The notes beneath the pieces were generated by a model. It was not told where the DNA came from and ran no database searches. It saw nothing but the letters and a program-made list of their open reading frames with translations. Shown piece by piece: positions 1-6,791 of a stretch of 13,244 nucleotides of DNA. Positions within the stretch are counted from its first letter, which is position 1. Every line of letters begins with the position of its first letter. Position numbers and translations under genes: made by a program. Source of the stretch: CBDTTM01 sp965363355 (GTDB taxonomy: Bacteria > Bacillota > Negativicutes > Selenomonadales > Selenomonadaceae); NCBI GenBank assembly GCA_965363355.1, contig CBDTTM010000053.1, forward strand, positions 1-13,244, read 5' to 3'.

Positions 1-165
1 CGCAGAAATAAATAAAATTTTATATATTTATTTAATTTACAATCACATAAAGAAAATTAAACAATATTGAATAATATTAAACAATCTTTTAGGTTGAAAA
101 AATATATTTAAAATAATATTAAATAATAGATTTTAGATAAAAAGTATTAAAATTTTATAAAAATA
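1..165. other. Very AT-rich intergenic stretch
   Basis: I see no coding sequence here. Counting G and C over positions 1-180 gives 20 of 180 (about 11%), far below the rest of the window. The stretch holds repeated short words such as AATAATATTAAA (near 70-82 and 112-124) and ATTAAACAAT (near 56-65 and 77-86), and many A and T runs. It lies directly upstream of a good promoter, so it may act as curved DNA or as an UP-like element, or simply be a low-constraint spacer. No terminator for an upstream gene is visible in it. Confidence 0.6.
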
Positions 166-194
166 TTGATTTTTTTTTAGATTAAACATATAAT
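166..194 (+). promoter_or_regulatory. Predicted sigma-A-type promoter of the sugar operon
   Basis: A -35 box TTGATT (166-171) is followed by a 17-base spacer and a perfect -10 box TATAAT (189-194). This predicts a transcript start near 201 and an untranslated leader of about 125 bases before the ATG at 327. It is the best promoter match I found in the window. It lies ahead of a run of nine genes with no convincing internal terminator, so it probably drives the isomerase-to-rbsD block. In so AT-rich a region a -10-like match alone would mean little; the correctly spaced -35 makes it more credible. Confidence 0.6.
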
Positions 195-224
195 TAGATT
201 ATTCCGAAGACGAGAAATTCCGTT

Positions 225-249
225 AAGTGAAAGCAGTGTGCTTTTACTT
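225..249. promoter_or_regulatory. Palindrome downstream of promoter (candidate LacI-type operator)
   Basis: Arms AAGTGAAAGCA (225-235) and TGCTTTTACTT (239-249) are complementary over 11 positions apart from one G:T pair, around a GTG centre. The element begins about 25 bases after the predicted transcript start. LacI-family repressors bind palindromes of this size near promoters, and such a regulator is encoded at 10025-11035, so an operator is the favoured reading. As RNA it would form an 11-bp hairpin, but it is followed by TTCTATAGG and not a clean T-run, so it is a poor rho-independent terminator. Confidence 0.45.
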
Positions 250-326
250 TTCTATAGGTTATGGGGTTTTGGTCGGTTAGGAATTTATAATTTTATATAA
301 ATTTTTATATTTGGAGGGATTGTCAG

Positions 327-1724
327 ATGGCAGGAATCAAGTTGGGATTTGCGCCGACTCGACGCAGTATTTTTAGTGCACCAGATGCAATTAAATACCG
401 TGGGTTGACAGCAAAACGTTTAGCAGAGCTTGGTGTGGAATTTGTCGATATTACGGATATCAACGAAGAAGGGTTGCTTTATGATGATGCAGATCGCCTT
501 GAAATAGCTGAAAAATTCAGAAAAGAAAAAATTGATGGATTATTTTTACCGCATTGTAATTTTGGGACAGAATATGAGTGTGCGAGGCTGGCAAAGGATC
601 TAAACGTACCTGTCTTGTTATGGGGACCGCTTGATGAACGTCCGGACGAGAATGGGGTACGGTTGCGAGATAGTCAATGTGGACTATTTGCAACGGGAAA
701 AGTTTTACGGCGTTTTCGGGTACCATTTACGTATCTTACGAACTGTCGCTTGGAAGATCCGGTGTTTGAACGCGGAATCAATGATTTCTTAGCTGTTTGT
801 AATGTAGTGAAAACATTCCGTACGATTCGGATTTTACAAATTTCAACCAGGCCAAACGATTTTTGGTCGACGATGTGCAATGAAGGCGAGCTTTTAGAGC
901 GGTTCAATGTGCAGTTATCGCCGATTCCGATGCCAGAGCTTACCGCGATGGTAAAGGAGGTAAAAAAGAGTGGTGAGACGGCAGATGTCCTTGCTTTTAT
1001 TCGCGAGCACATGGAAGTTGGGATAAAAGATGAAGAGCTTGAAAACGTAGCAGCCTTAAAGATTGCTATGAACAAGCTTGTGCAGAAATATGGCTGCAAT
1101 GCAGTGGCAATCCAATGTTGGAATGCGTTGCAAAGCGAGCTTGGAATCATGCCATGTGCGGCGAATTCCTTACTCAATGATGAGGGAATTCCCGTTGCTT
1201 GCGAAACGGATATTCATGGTGCAATCACATCTTTATTAGCGGAAGCCGCTGGTATGGGAACCACACGATCTTTTTTTGCGGATTGGACGATTCGCCATCC
1301 GGATGTAAAAAATGGAGAACTTCTACAACATTGTGGCCCATGGCCAATATCTTTGGCTAAAGAAAAGCCCCAATTGACGTATCCGTTGGCCTTTGATTAT
1401 CCGGGAAGCTTGACGGCTGAAATCCGGCCAGGAGAAGTGACTTTGTGCCGTTTTGATGGCGATAACGGAGAGTATTCTTTGCTTTTGGGCACAGCAAAGG
1501 GCATTGATGGACCTAAATGCATGGGAACGTATCTTTGGGTTGAGGTGGACAATATCAAACGACTTGAAGAAAAACTAGTTACAGGCCCGTATATCCATCA
1601 TTGTGTCGGTATCCATAAAAATGTTGTGCCTGTACTCTATGAGGCTTGCAAGTATATTGGAGTCAAGGCAGATTTGTATGATCCAATTGAAGAAGAGGTA
1701 AAAGCTTATCTGAGGGGGGAATAA
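327..1724 (+). CDS. FucI/AraA-type sugar isomerase family protein (candidate D-apiose isomerase)
   Basis: This 465-residue cytosolic protein resembles the L-fucose/L-arabinose isomerase-like family (COG2407), whose members interconvert aldoses and ketoses using a divalent metal. The C-terminal half carries plausible metal and active-site groups: Glu271 in SELG, Glu293 and Asp295 in the CETD motif, His335 in QHCGPWP, and histidines at 424-425 and 430. The N-terminal half looks like the substrate-domain fold of this family. The start is supported by GGAGGG at 313-318, eight bases before the ATG. It is the first gene of the operon; only the GTG of the next gene, two bases beyond its stop, separates them. 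Its place before a split transketolase and an FGGY kinase suggests it makes a ketose that is then phosphorylated and cleaved. D-apiose to D-apulose is my favoured reaction, by analogy with the known transketolase route. Family placement is fairly secure; the substrate is inference. Confidence 0.8.
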   Translation: MAGIKLGFAPTRRSIFSAPDAIKYRGLTAKRLAELGVEFVDITDINEEGLLYDDADRLEIAEKFRKEKIDGLFLPHCNFGTEYECARLAKDLNVPVLLWGPLDERPDENGVRLRDSQCGLFATGKVLRRFRVPFTYLTNCRLEDPVFERGINDFLAVCNVVKTFRTIRILQISTRPNDFWSTMCNEGELLERFNVQLSPIPMPELTAMVKEVKKSGETADVLAFIREHMEVGIKDEELENVAALKIAMNKLVQKYGCNAVAIQCWNALQSELGIMPCAANSLLNDEGIPVACETDIHGAITSLLAEAAGMGTTRSFFADWTIRHPDVKNGELLQHCGPWPISLAKEKPQLTYPLAFDYPGSLTAEIRPGEVTLCRFDGDNGEYSLLLGTAKGIDGPKCMGTYLWVEVDNIKRLEEKLVTGPYIHHCVGIHKNVVPVLYEACKYIGVKADLYDPIEEEVKAYLRGE

Positions 1725-1726
1725 AC

Positions 1727-2545
1727 GTGAATTTGAAACAAAAGGCATGCGATATTCGAAAGAATATCATTACATTGATCCATATGGCTGGAACTGGGCA
1801 CATCGGTGGAGATTTAAGTGTTACGGACATATTGGTAATGCTCTATTATAAGCAGATGAATATTTCACCGGAGCTATTACGCGATGCGAATCGGGATCGT
1901 TTTGTCATGAGTAAGGGTCATTCAGTAGAGGCCTTGTATTGCATTTTGGGCGATCGGGGATTTTTTCCAAAATCGGATTTGGATACGTACTCTGCTTATG
2001 GTTCTAAGTATATCGGTCATCCAAATAACAAGGTAAATGGTGTGGAAATGAATACGGGATCGCTGGGACATGGATTATCGGTAGCCGTTGGTATGGCTTT
2101 GGCTGGAAAAATGGACCAGCGGCCGTATCGTGTTTATGCGGTTATGGGGGATGGTGAAATGGCAGAAGGTTCTGTTTGGGAAGGCATCATGGCTGGCGGA
2201 CATTATAAACTAGATAATTTGACTGCTTTTGTCGATCGCAATCGATTACAAATTTCAGGTAAAACGGAAGAGGTTATGTCGCAGGAACGACAAGAGGAGC
2301 GATGGGCCGCTTTTGGTTGGAATGTTCTTTCTGTCAATGGAAATGATATGGCTGCATTGGATGAAGCTGTCGAGAAAGCGAAGGCAGTAAAGGGGAAGCC
2401 AACAGTAATCATTGCCAATACGACAAAGGGCTGCGGGGTTTCGTTCATGGAAAATCAGGTGGGGTGGCACCATAGGGTTCCAACCGATGAAGAATATCAA
2501 ACGGCCATTGAGGAACTGGACCTAAGGAGGGCGCAATATGAGTAA
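1727..2545 (+). CDS. Transketolase, N-terminal (TPP pyrophosphate-binding) subunit; AptA-like
   Basis: This 272-residue protein corresponds to the first domain of transketolase, encoded alone. The thiamine diphosphate/metal motif is present as GDGEMAEGS from residue 141, with the matching Asn172 in VDRNRLQ. Other hallmarks are GHIGGDLS (24-31), SKGHS (62-66) and GSLGHGL (111-117). The start is GTG at 1727, preceded by the purine-rich GAGGGGGGA at 1712-1720. The reading frame ends inside the start of the next gene (8-base overlap), which fits translational coupling and a 1:1 complex with the second subunit. Split transketolases are common in operons devoted to unusual sugars. In the published D-apiose pathway AptA/AptB transfer a two-carbon unit from apulose 4-phosphate to glyceraldehyde 3-phosphate. 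A general pentose-phosphate transketolase, or a sulfoquinovose-type one (SqwGH), is the alternative. Family is certain, substrate inferred. Confidence 0.93.
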   Translation: MNLKQKACDIRKNIITLIHMAGTGHIGGDLSVTDILVMLYYKQMNISPELLRDANRDRFVMSKGHSVEALYCILGDRGFFPKSDLDTYSAYGSKYIGHPNNKVNGVEMNTGSLGHGLSVAVGMALAGKMDQRPYRVYAVMGDGEMAEGSVWEGIMAGGHYKLDNLTAFVDRNRLQISGKTEEVMSQERQEERWAAFGWNVLSVNGNDMAALDEAVEKAKAVKGKPTVIIANTTKGCGVSFMENQVGWHHRVPTDEEYQTAIEELDLRRAQYE

Positions 2546-3467
2546 GATTGCCAATAAACAGGAAATATGCAATGTGCTTTTGGAACAAGCAGCAAAAGAT
2601 AAAGATATTGTAGTGCTTTGCAGTGATTCAAGAGGTTCAGCATCTATGGCACCTTTTGCTAAGGAGCGGCCGGATCAGTTCGTTGAAATTGGGATTGCTG
2701 AACAAAATCTGGTTTCGATCAGTGCCGGTTTAGCCAGTTGCGGGAAAAAAGCATTTGCTGTATCGCCGGCTTGTTTTTTGAGTACCCGCAGCATGGAGCA
2801 GGCTAAGGTGGATGTGGCCTATTCGCGAACGAATGTGACGTTGGTTGGTATCAGTGGTGGCGTAAGTTATGGGGCCCTTGGGATGACGCATCATTCGGCC
2901 AATGATATTGCAACGATGGCTTCAATTCCGAATATGCGCGTTTATATACCAAGCGATCATTTCCAGACACGTAAGCTTATCGAAGCATTGCTCAAAGACG
3001 CGGAACCATCTTATGTCCGAGTGGGAAGAAACGCTGTTGCGGATGTTTATGAAGAGGGTGATGTTCCTTTTGTCATGAATCAGGCAACCTTGGTAGCGCC
3101 GGGGAATGATGTCACATTGATTGCCTGCGGCGAAATGGTAAAACCTGCCAAAGATGCAGCGATGCAATTAAAAGGAAAAGGAATTTCAGCTAGGGTTCTT
3201 GATATGTATTGTGTAAAGCCTATCGATGTAGATGCTGTTTTCAAAGCAGCTACAGAAACAAAAGTGATTGTGACGGTGGAAGAACACACGAAATATGGTG
3301 GACTGGGATCGATGGTCAGTCAGATTGCTGGTGAACATGGTTCTTGCAGGGTAGTTAACTTATCCTTGCCGGATGAGCCGGTGATTACGGGAAAATCGCA
3401 GGAAGTGTTTGATCATTATGGTTTGAATGCCGATGGAATTGTAAAAAGGGTAATGGAGCTGATCTAA
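2538..3467 (+). CDS. Transketolase, C-terminal (pyrimidine-binding plus C-terminal domain) subunit; AptB-like
   Basis: This 309-residue protein is the second half of a transketolase. Residues up to about 160 form the pyrimidine-binding domain, with the catalytic Glu55 in the motif VEIGIAEQNL. The remainder (about 180-309) is the transketolase C-terminal domain, including VTVEEHTKYGGLGS and a final FDHYGLNADGI segment typical of these subunits. AAGGAGG at 2524-2530 lies inside the end of the preceding gene, seven bases from the ATG, and the two frames overlap by 8 bases. Together the two subunits are 581 residues, shorter than a one-chain transketolase (about 660) but usual for split forms. 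Both the pyrophosphate-side motif (partner subunit) and the activating glutamate are intact, so an active enzyme is expected. The kinase gene starts directly after its stop. Confidence 0.92.
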   Translation: MSKIANKQEICNVLLEQAAKDKDIVVLCSDSRGSASMAPFAKERPDQFVEIGIAEQNLVSISAGLASCGKKAFAVSPACFLSTRSMEQAKVDVAYSRTNVTLVGISGGVSYGALGMTHHSANDIATMASIPNMRVYIPSDHFQTRKLIEALLKDAEPSYVRVGRNAVADVYEEGDVPFVMNQATLVAPGNDVTLIACGEMVKPAKDAAMQLKGKGISARVLDMYCVKPIDVDAVFKAATETKVIVTVEEHTKYGGLGSMVSQIAGEHGSCRVVNLSLPDEPVITGKSQEVFDHYGLNADGIVKRVMELI

Positions 3468-4955
3468 ATGCCGGAAAAATATATCTTGGGAATCGATCAG
3501 AGTACGCAGGGAACCAAGGCGCTGTTATTTGATTCGGCAGGCAAGTTAGTTGGACGCTGTGATCGATCGCATCGGCAGATCATAAATGACAAAGGGTGGG
3601 TAGAGCATGATCCTTTGGAAATTTATCAAAATGTATTGCTTGTCAGCCAGGATGTTGTAAGAAAAACGGGGATAGATAAATCGTCTATCGTCGCCCTTGG
3701 CATCAGCAATCAGCGAGAGACTGCCTTGGCCTGGGACAAAATAACCGGGCTGCCTGTGTACAATGCGATTGTCTGGCAATGTGCAAGAGGCGAGGAGATT
3801 TGCCGGAAAATTGCCAATGAGGGCGTGGCAGATACAATCAAAAAAATAACCGGATTACCACTGTCGCCGTATTTTTCCGCAGCTAAGCTTGCGTGGATAC
3901 TAGAAAATATAGAAGGTGCTCGCAGTGCAATGAAAAAAGGTCGACTGGGACTCGGAACAATGGACAGTTGGCTTGTTTATAAGCTATCAGGGGGAACGGC
4001 TTATAAAACGGATTATTCCAATGCTTCGCGAACACAGCTTTTCAACATAACAGATTTATCCTGGGACAAAATAGTTTGTGGTTACTTTGGCATTGATGAG
4101 AAGAGCCTGCCTGAAGTATCAGGCTCAAATGCACTGTATGGAATAACCGATTTTAATGGTTGGCTAGATACGGCTATTCCTATACAGGCGGTAATGGGAG
4201 ATTCTCATGGGGCTCTTTTTGGCCAGGGCTGTCATAGTCCGGGCATGATAAAATCGACCTATGGTACGGGGTCATCGGTTATGATGAATGTTGGTGATAA
4301 ACCGATTTTCAGCCAAAGCGGTTTGGCGACTTCTTTGGCGTGGAGCTTGGATGGAAAAATCCAGTATGTTTTAGAGGGAAATATCAACTATACGGGGGCG
4401 GTAATCACTTGGCTGAAAGAGCAGCTTCAACTCATCATCAGCGCAGAGGAAACTACTGAATTGGCTGAAAATTCAAATCCGACTGACAAATGTTATTTTG
4501 TTCCTGCTTTCAGCGGCCTAGGGGCACCTTACTGGGATAGCGAAGCGACGGCGATGTTTACTGGGATTACACGGATTACTGGGAAAAATGAATTTGTTCG
4601 TGCGGCACTTGATTGTATTGCCTATCAGATCAGCGATATTGTAAAGCTGATGCAGCAAGAAGCCTCGGTTGCAATCAAAGAATTGCGCGTTGATGGCGGA
4701 CCGACCCGAAATCGATATTTGATGCAGTTTCAGGCAGATATCGCAGAAAATTTAGTGAACGTAGCCGATGTAGAGGAGTTATCGGGTATGGGAACAGCAT
4801 ATGCTGCGGGGCTGGCAATTGGTTTATATGAGAAAACAAAAGTATTTCAAAATATACAGTATAAAACATATCAGCCCCAAATGATAAAGGCTGAAAGAAC
4901 ACGGCGCTATCAAGGCTGGCAGAAAGCCATAAAGCAGACGCTGCAGCAAGTTTAA
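3468..4955 (+). CDS. FGGY-family carbohydrate kinase, glycerol-kinase-like (candidate D-apulose kinase)
   Basis: This 495-residue ATP-dependent kinase has the full FGGY two-domain layout: phosphate loop GIDQSTQGTKALLFD (8-22), NQRETALAWD (81-90), FGGY signature SPYFSAAKLAWILEN (133-147), STYGTGSS (263-270), GLGAPYWD (350-357) and VDGGPTRNRYLMQFQADI (408-425). It is closest in look to glycerol kinase GlpK. Equivalents of the glycerol contacts Arg83, Glu84, Trp103, Tyr135 and Asp245 are present, but where GlpK has Asp-Gln-Gln this protein has Asp245-Ser246-His247, which argues against plain glycerol. The ATG directly abuts the stop of the transketolase subunit, with GGAG about 11 bases upstream, so coupled translation is likely. 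In context it probably phosphorylates the ketose made by the isomerase; apulose, whose phosphorylated end is glycerol-like, fits. Xylulose, ribulose or glycerol remain possible. Confidence 0.88.
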   Translation: MPEKYILGIDQSTQGTKALLFDSAGKLVGRCDRSHRQIINDKGWVEHDPLEIYQNVLLVSQDVVRKTGIDKSSIVALGISNQRETALAWDKITGLPVYNAIVWQCARGEEICRKIANEGVADTIKKITGLPLSPYFSAAKLAWILENIEGARSAMKKGRLGLGTMDSWLVYKLSGGTAYKTDYSNASRTQLFNITDLSWDKIVCGYFGIDEKSLPEVSGSNALYGITDFNGWLDTAIPIQAVMGDSHGALFGQGCHSPGMIKSTYGTGSSVMMNVGDKPIFSQSGLATSLAWSLDGKIQYVLEGNINYTGAVITWLKEQLQLIISAEETTELAENSNPTDKCYFVPAFSGLGAPYWDSEATAMFTGITRITGKNEFVRAALDCIAYQISDIVKLMQQEASVAIKELRVDGGPTRNRYLMQFQADIAENLVNVADVEELSGMGTAYAAGLAIGLYEKTKVFQNIQYKTYQPQMIKAERTRRYQGWQKAIKQTLQQV

Positions 4956-5027
4956 ACGGGGTTTAACAGGAGTGTTCCTGATGAATCATAGTATTTTCTA
5001 AATAAAATTTTAGGGGGAACGTGACTC
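4956..5027 (+). other. Kinase-rbsB spacer with weak inverted repeat
   Basis: These 72 bases separate the catabolic module from the transporter genes. They contain CAGGA-GTGT-TCCTG (4967-4980, a 5-bp stem) and an AT-rich TAAAAT-like word (5003-5008), but no properly spaced -35 box and no T-tract. The ribosome binding site of rbsB is GGGGG at 5013-5017, ten bases from its ATG. Read-through from the upstream genes is the simplest expectation; a weak internal promoter cannot be excluded. Confidence 0.4.
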
Positions 5028-6041
5028 ATGAAAAGATTCAAAAAAATGGTAGCTTTAGTTTTATCCGTATGTATGGCAGGTATTATTTTTGCTGGTTGTG
5101 GAGCTGATAGCAAAACGCCTGATAAGGCATCTTCTTCAGCACCGGCCAAGGAAGCGAAAGCATTGACTGGCGGCGGTTCCAAAATTATCTATATCATTAC
5201 ACCATCGCATTCTAATCCGTTTTTTAAGACCGAAGCAGATGCAGCGGCAGCTAAAGCCAAAGCTCTTGGGTATGAGGTAAAGACTGTGTCCCATGATGAT
5301 GATGCGACGAAACAGGCAGAGTTGTTTGAAAATGCAATTTCAGACAAAGCAGCAGCGATCATCTGTGATAATGCCGGTGCAGACGCTACGGTAGCAGCTG
5401 TGCAAAAAGCGCGCGATGCAAATATCCCAACCTTCTTAATTGATCGTGAAATCAATGGCAGCGGCATCGCTATTTCGCAAATTGTGGCGAACAATTACCA
5501 AGGCGCCAAGGCAATCGCGGAAGTCTTTGTGGAAAAAATGGGCGAAAAAGGGAAATATGCAGAACTCATGGGCAAAGAATCTGATACAAATGCTGGCGTT
5601 CGTTCCAGTGCATTCCATGAAGTCATCGATCAGTATTCGGATATGAAAATGGTCGCACAACAGACAGCAAACTGGGAACAGACAGAAGCTTATCAAAAAG
5701 TGGAAACTATTTTGCAATCCAATCCAGACATAAAGGGGATTGTTTGCGGCAATGATACGATGGCTGTGGGCGCTGTAGCCGCTATTAAAAATGCTGGTCT
5801 TAAAGGAATTGCAGTAATCGGCGTAGATGGTTCGGATGAAGCAGCTGCTGCAATCAAAGATGGCAATATGACAGGAACGGCTTTGCAACAGGCAGCCTTG
5901 ATTGCTGAAATGGCAGTACAACAGGCAGATAAATACTTAAAAGAAGGCAAGACAGGTTTGGAAGAAAAACAATTGGTCGATTGCATTGCAATTACAGCTA
6001 AAAATGTAGATAAACTCAAAGCATTCGTGTATAAAGAATAG
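5028..6041 (+). CDS. rbsB: Ribose-type ABC transporter solute-binding lipoprotein
   Basis: This 337-residue protein captures the sugar outside the membrane and hands it to the RbsC/RbsA importer. It has a positively charged, hydrophobic signal peptide ending in the lipobox FAGC (Cys24 lipidated), then a Ser/Ala/Lys-rich linker (to about residue 50) and a type I periplasmic-binding fold (51-337). Aligning by eye to E. coli ribose-binding protein, most ligand contacts are kept: Asn63, Phe65, Phe66, Asp139, Arg140, Arg192, Asn242, Asp267 and Gln287. Several differ: the Asn64 equivalent is Asp114, Ser103 is Ala154, the stacking Phe164 is Trp216, and Phe214 is Val266. The ligand is therefore probably a pentose or close relative, not necessarily ribose; D-apiose is a candidate because of the upstream enzymes. 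A strong hairpin follows the stop codon. Confidence 0.9.
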   Translation: MKRFKKMVALVLSVCMAGIIFAGCGADSKTPDKASSSAPAKEAKALTGGGSKIIYIITPSHSNPFFKTEADAAAAKAKALGYEVKTVSHDDDATKQAELFENAISDKAAAIICDNAGADATVAAVQKARDANIPTFLIDREINGSGIAISQIVANNYQGAKAIAEVFVEKMGEKGKYAELMGKESDTNAGVRSSAFHEVIDQYSDMKMVAQQTANWEQTEAYQKVETILQSNPDIKGIVCGNDTMAVGAVAAIKNAGLKGIAVIGVDGSDEAAAAIKDGNMTGTALQQAALIAEMAVQQADKYLKEGKTGLEEKQLVDCIAITAKNVDKLKAFVYKE

Positions 6042-6059
6042 GCTTGGAACTGTACAAGG

Positions 6060-6091
6060 TTTATCAGAGCGGGTGAGCCCGCTCTGATAAA
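6060..6091 (+). promoter_or_regulatory. Intercistronic hairpin after rbsB without T-tract
   Basis: A perfect 14-bp inverted repeat (arms TTTATCAGAGCGGG at 6060-6073 and CCCGCTCTGATAAA at 6078-6091) encloses a TGAG loop. It is followed by TTAAAAATATTTG, not a T-run, so it is not a standard rho-independent terminator. Its position just after the binding-protein gene is where stabilising 3' hairpins are known in other importer operons, raising the amount of binding protein relative to membrane components. Partial termination is possible. Confidence 0.7.
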
Positions 6092-6136
6092 TTAAAAATA
6101 TTTGCTTGGTAAGAGGGATGGGAGTGTAGGCTGGAT

Positions 6137-6778
6137 ATGAAAAAACGTGCATGTATTGTAATGTCAGCGTGTCTTATCATGATGTTTTGTTTAACGGGCT
6201 GTGTGAAAGTTGTCCAAACCGGGCATGAAGGAGAACTTACAGGAAAAGTCGCATTTAACGCTGCGGATAATGTAGCTGGTATTTGGGAATCACAAGCTAT
6301 TCCACAGCTGGAGAAAAAAGCCGTGGATTTGCCGCAGTTTTTGACGGAATCAAACGGAGACTTGAAAGCACTAGCTGGTAAGTATGGCAAGTATTCTATG
6401 GGGACCAAAGGCGAGCTGAGTTATGTTGTCAAAGGCCAGGGCAAGGTCACGGAAGTAAATCAGGATAAAAAAGCCGGCGTCATGAAAATTCAGCTCGAGG
6501 GTTATCAAGGCCCGATGTTGATTTCATTACAAATCGGCAGTGTTTATAAAGGTTCAGCAGTAAGAGACAGCTTGGATTTCATAAAATATGAAGATTATAA
6601 AAATCAGGTAGACTGGGCAAAAGTATCACAAAGTATACACGATGTAGTGAATAAAGATGTCATTGGCAAAGTTGACCTAAAAGCTATTCAAGGAAAGACC
6701 GTGAAGTTTGTTGGTTGTTTTAGCGTCGACAAAGCAGATGAGCTTTTGATTACACCAGTAGAACTCACGGTGCAATAA
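6137..6778 (+). CDS. DUF2291 family lipoprotein associated with ribose-type ABC transporter
   Basis: This 213-residue protein has a short charged N-terminus, a hydrophobic stretch and a good lipobox LTGC (Cys22), so it should be a lipid-anchored exported protein. The rest is a single soluble domain with no catalytic motif I can name. Its size, lipobox and place between rbsB and rbsA match the DUF2291 family (predicted periplasmic lipoprotein), which is often encoded beside RbsABC importers and has no established role known to me. GGAG at 6121-6124 is about 12 bases from the ATG, a rather long gap, while the downstream rbsA has a much stronger site. It may be an accessory subunit aiding ligand delivery or complex assembly; that is inference. 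Family assignment is from memory and context, without a profile search. Confidence 0.75.
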   Translation: MKKRACIVMSACLIMMFCLTGCVKVVQTGHEGELTGKVAFNAADNVAGIWESQAIPQLEKKAVDLPQFLTESNGDLKALAGKYGKYSMGTKGELSYVVKGQGKVTEVNQDKKAGVMKIQLEGYQGPMLISLQIGSVYKGSAVRDSLDFIKYEDYKNQVDWAKVSQSIHDVVNKDVIGKVDLKAIQGKTVKFVGCFSVDKADELLITPVELTVQ

Positions 6779-6791
6779 GGAGGGATAAAGG

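Noticed and set aside
225..249. Palindrome read as a rho-independent terminator of an upstream gene
   Set aside because: It lies after a good promoter, is low in GC, and lacks a T-run after the stem.
674..1177. Minus-strand open frame opposite the isomerase, and similar antisense frames opposite other genes
   Set aside because: They overlap well-supported genes, lack ribosome binding sites or recognisable domains, and look like shadows of the coding strand.
3468..4955. Kinase as an ordinary glycerol kinase
   Set aside because: The glycerol-contact Gln after Asp245 is replaced by Ser and there are no glycerol genes nearby; not fully excluded.
4956..5027. Internal promoter before rbsB
   Set aside because: -10-like words occur but no correctly spaced -35 box was found; the AT-rich context makes chance matches likely.
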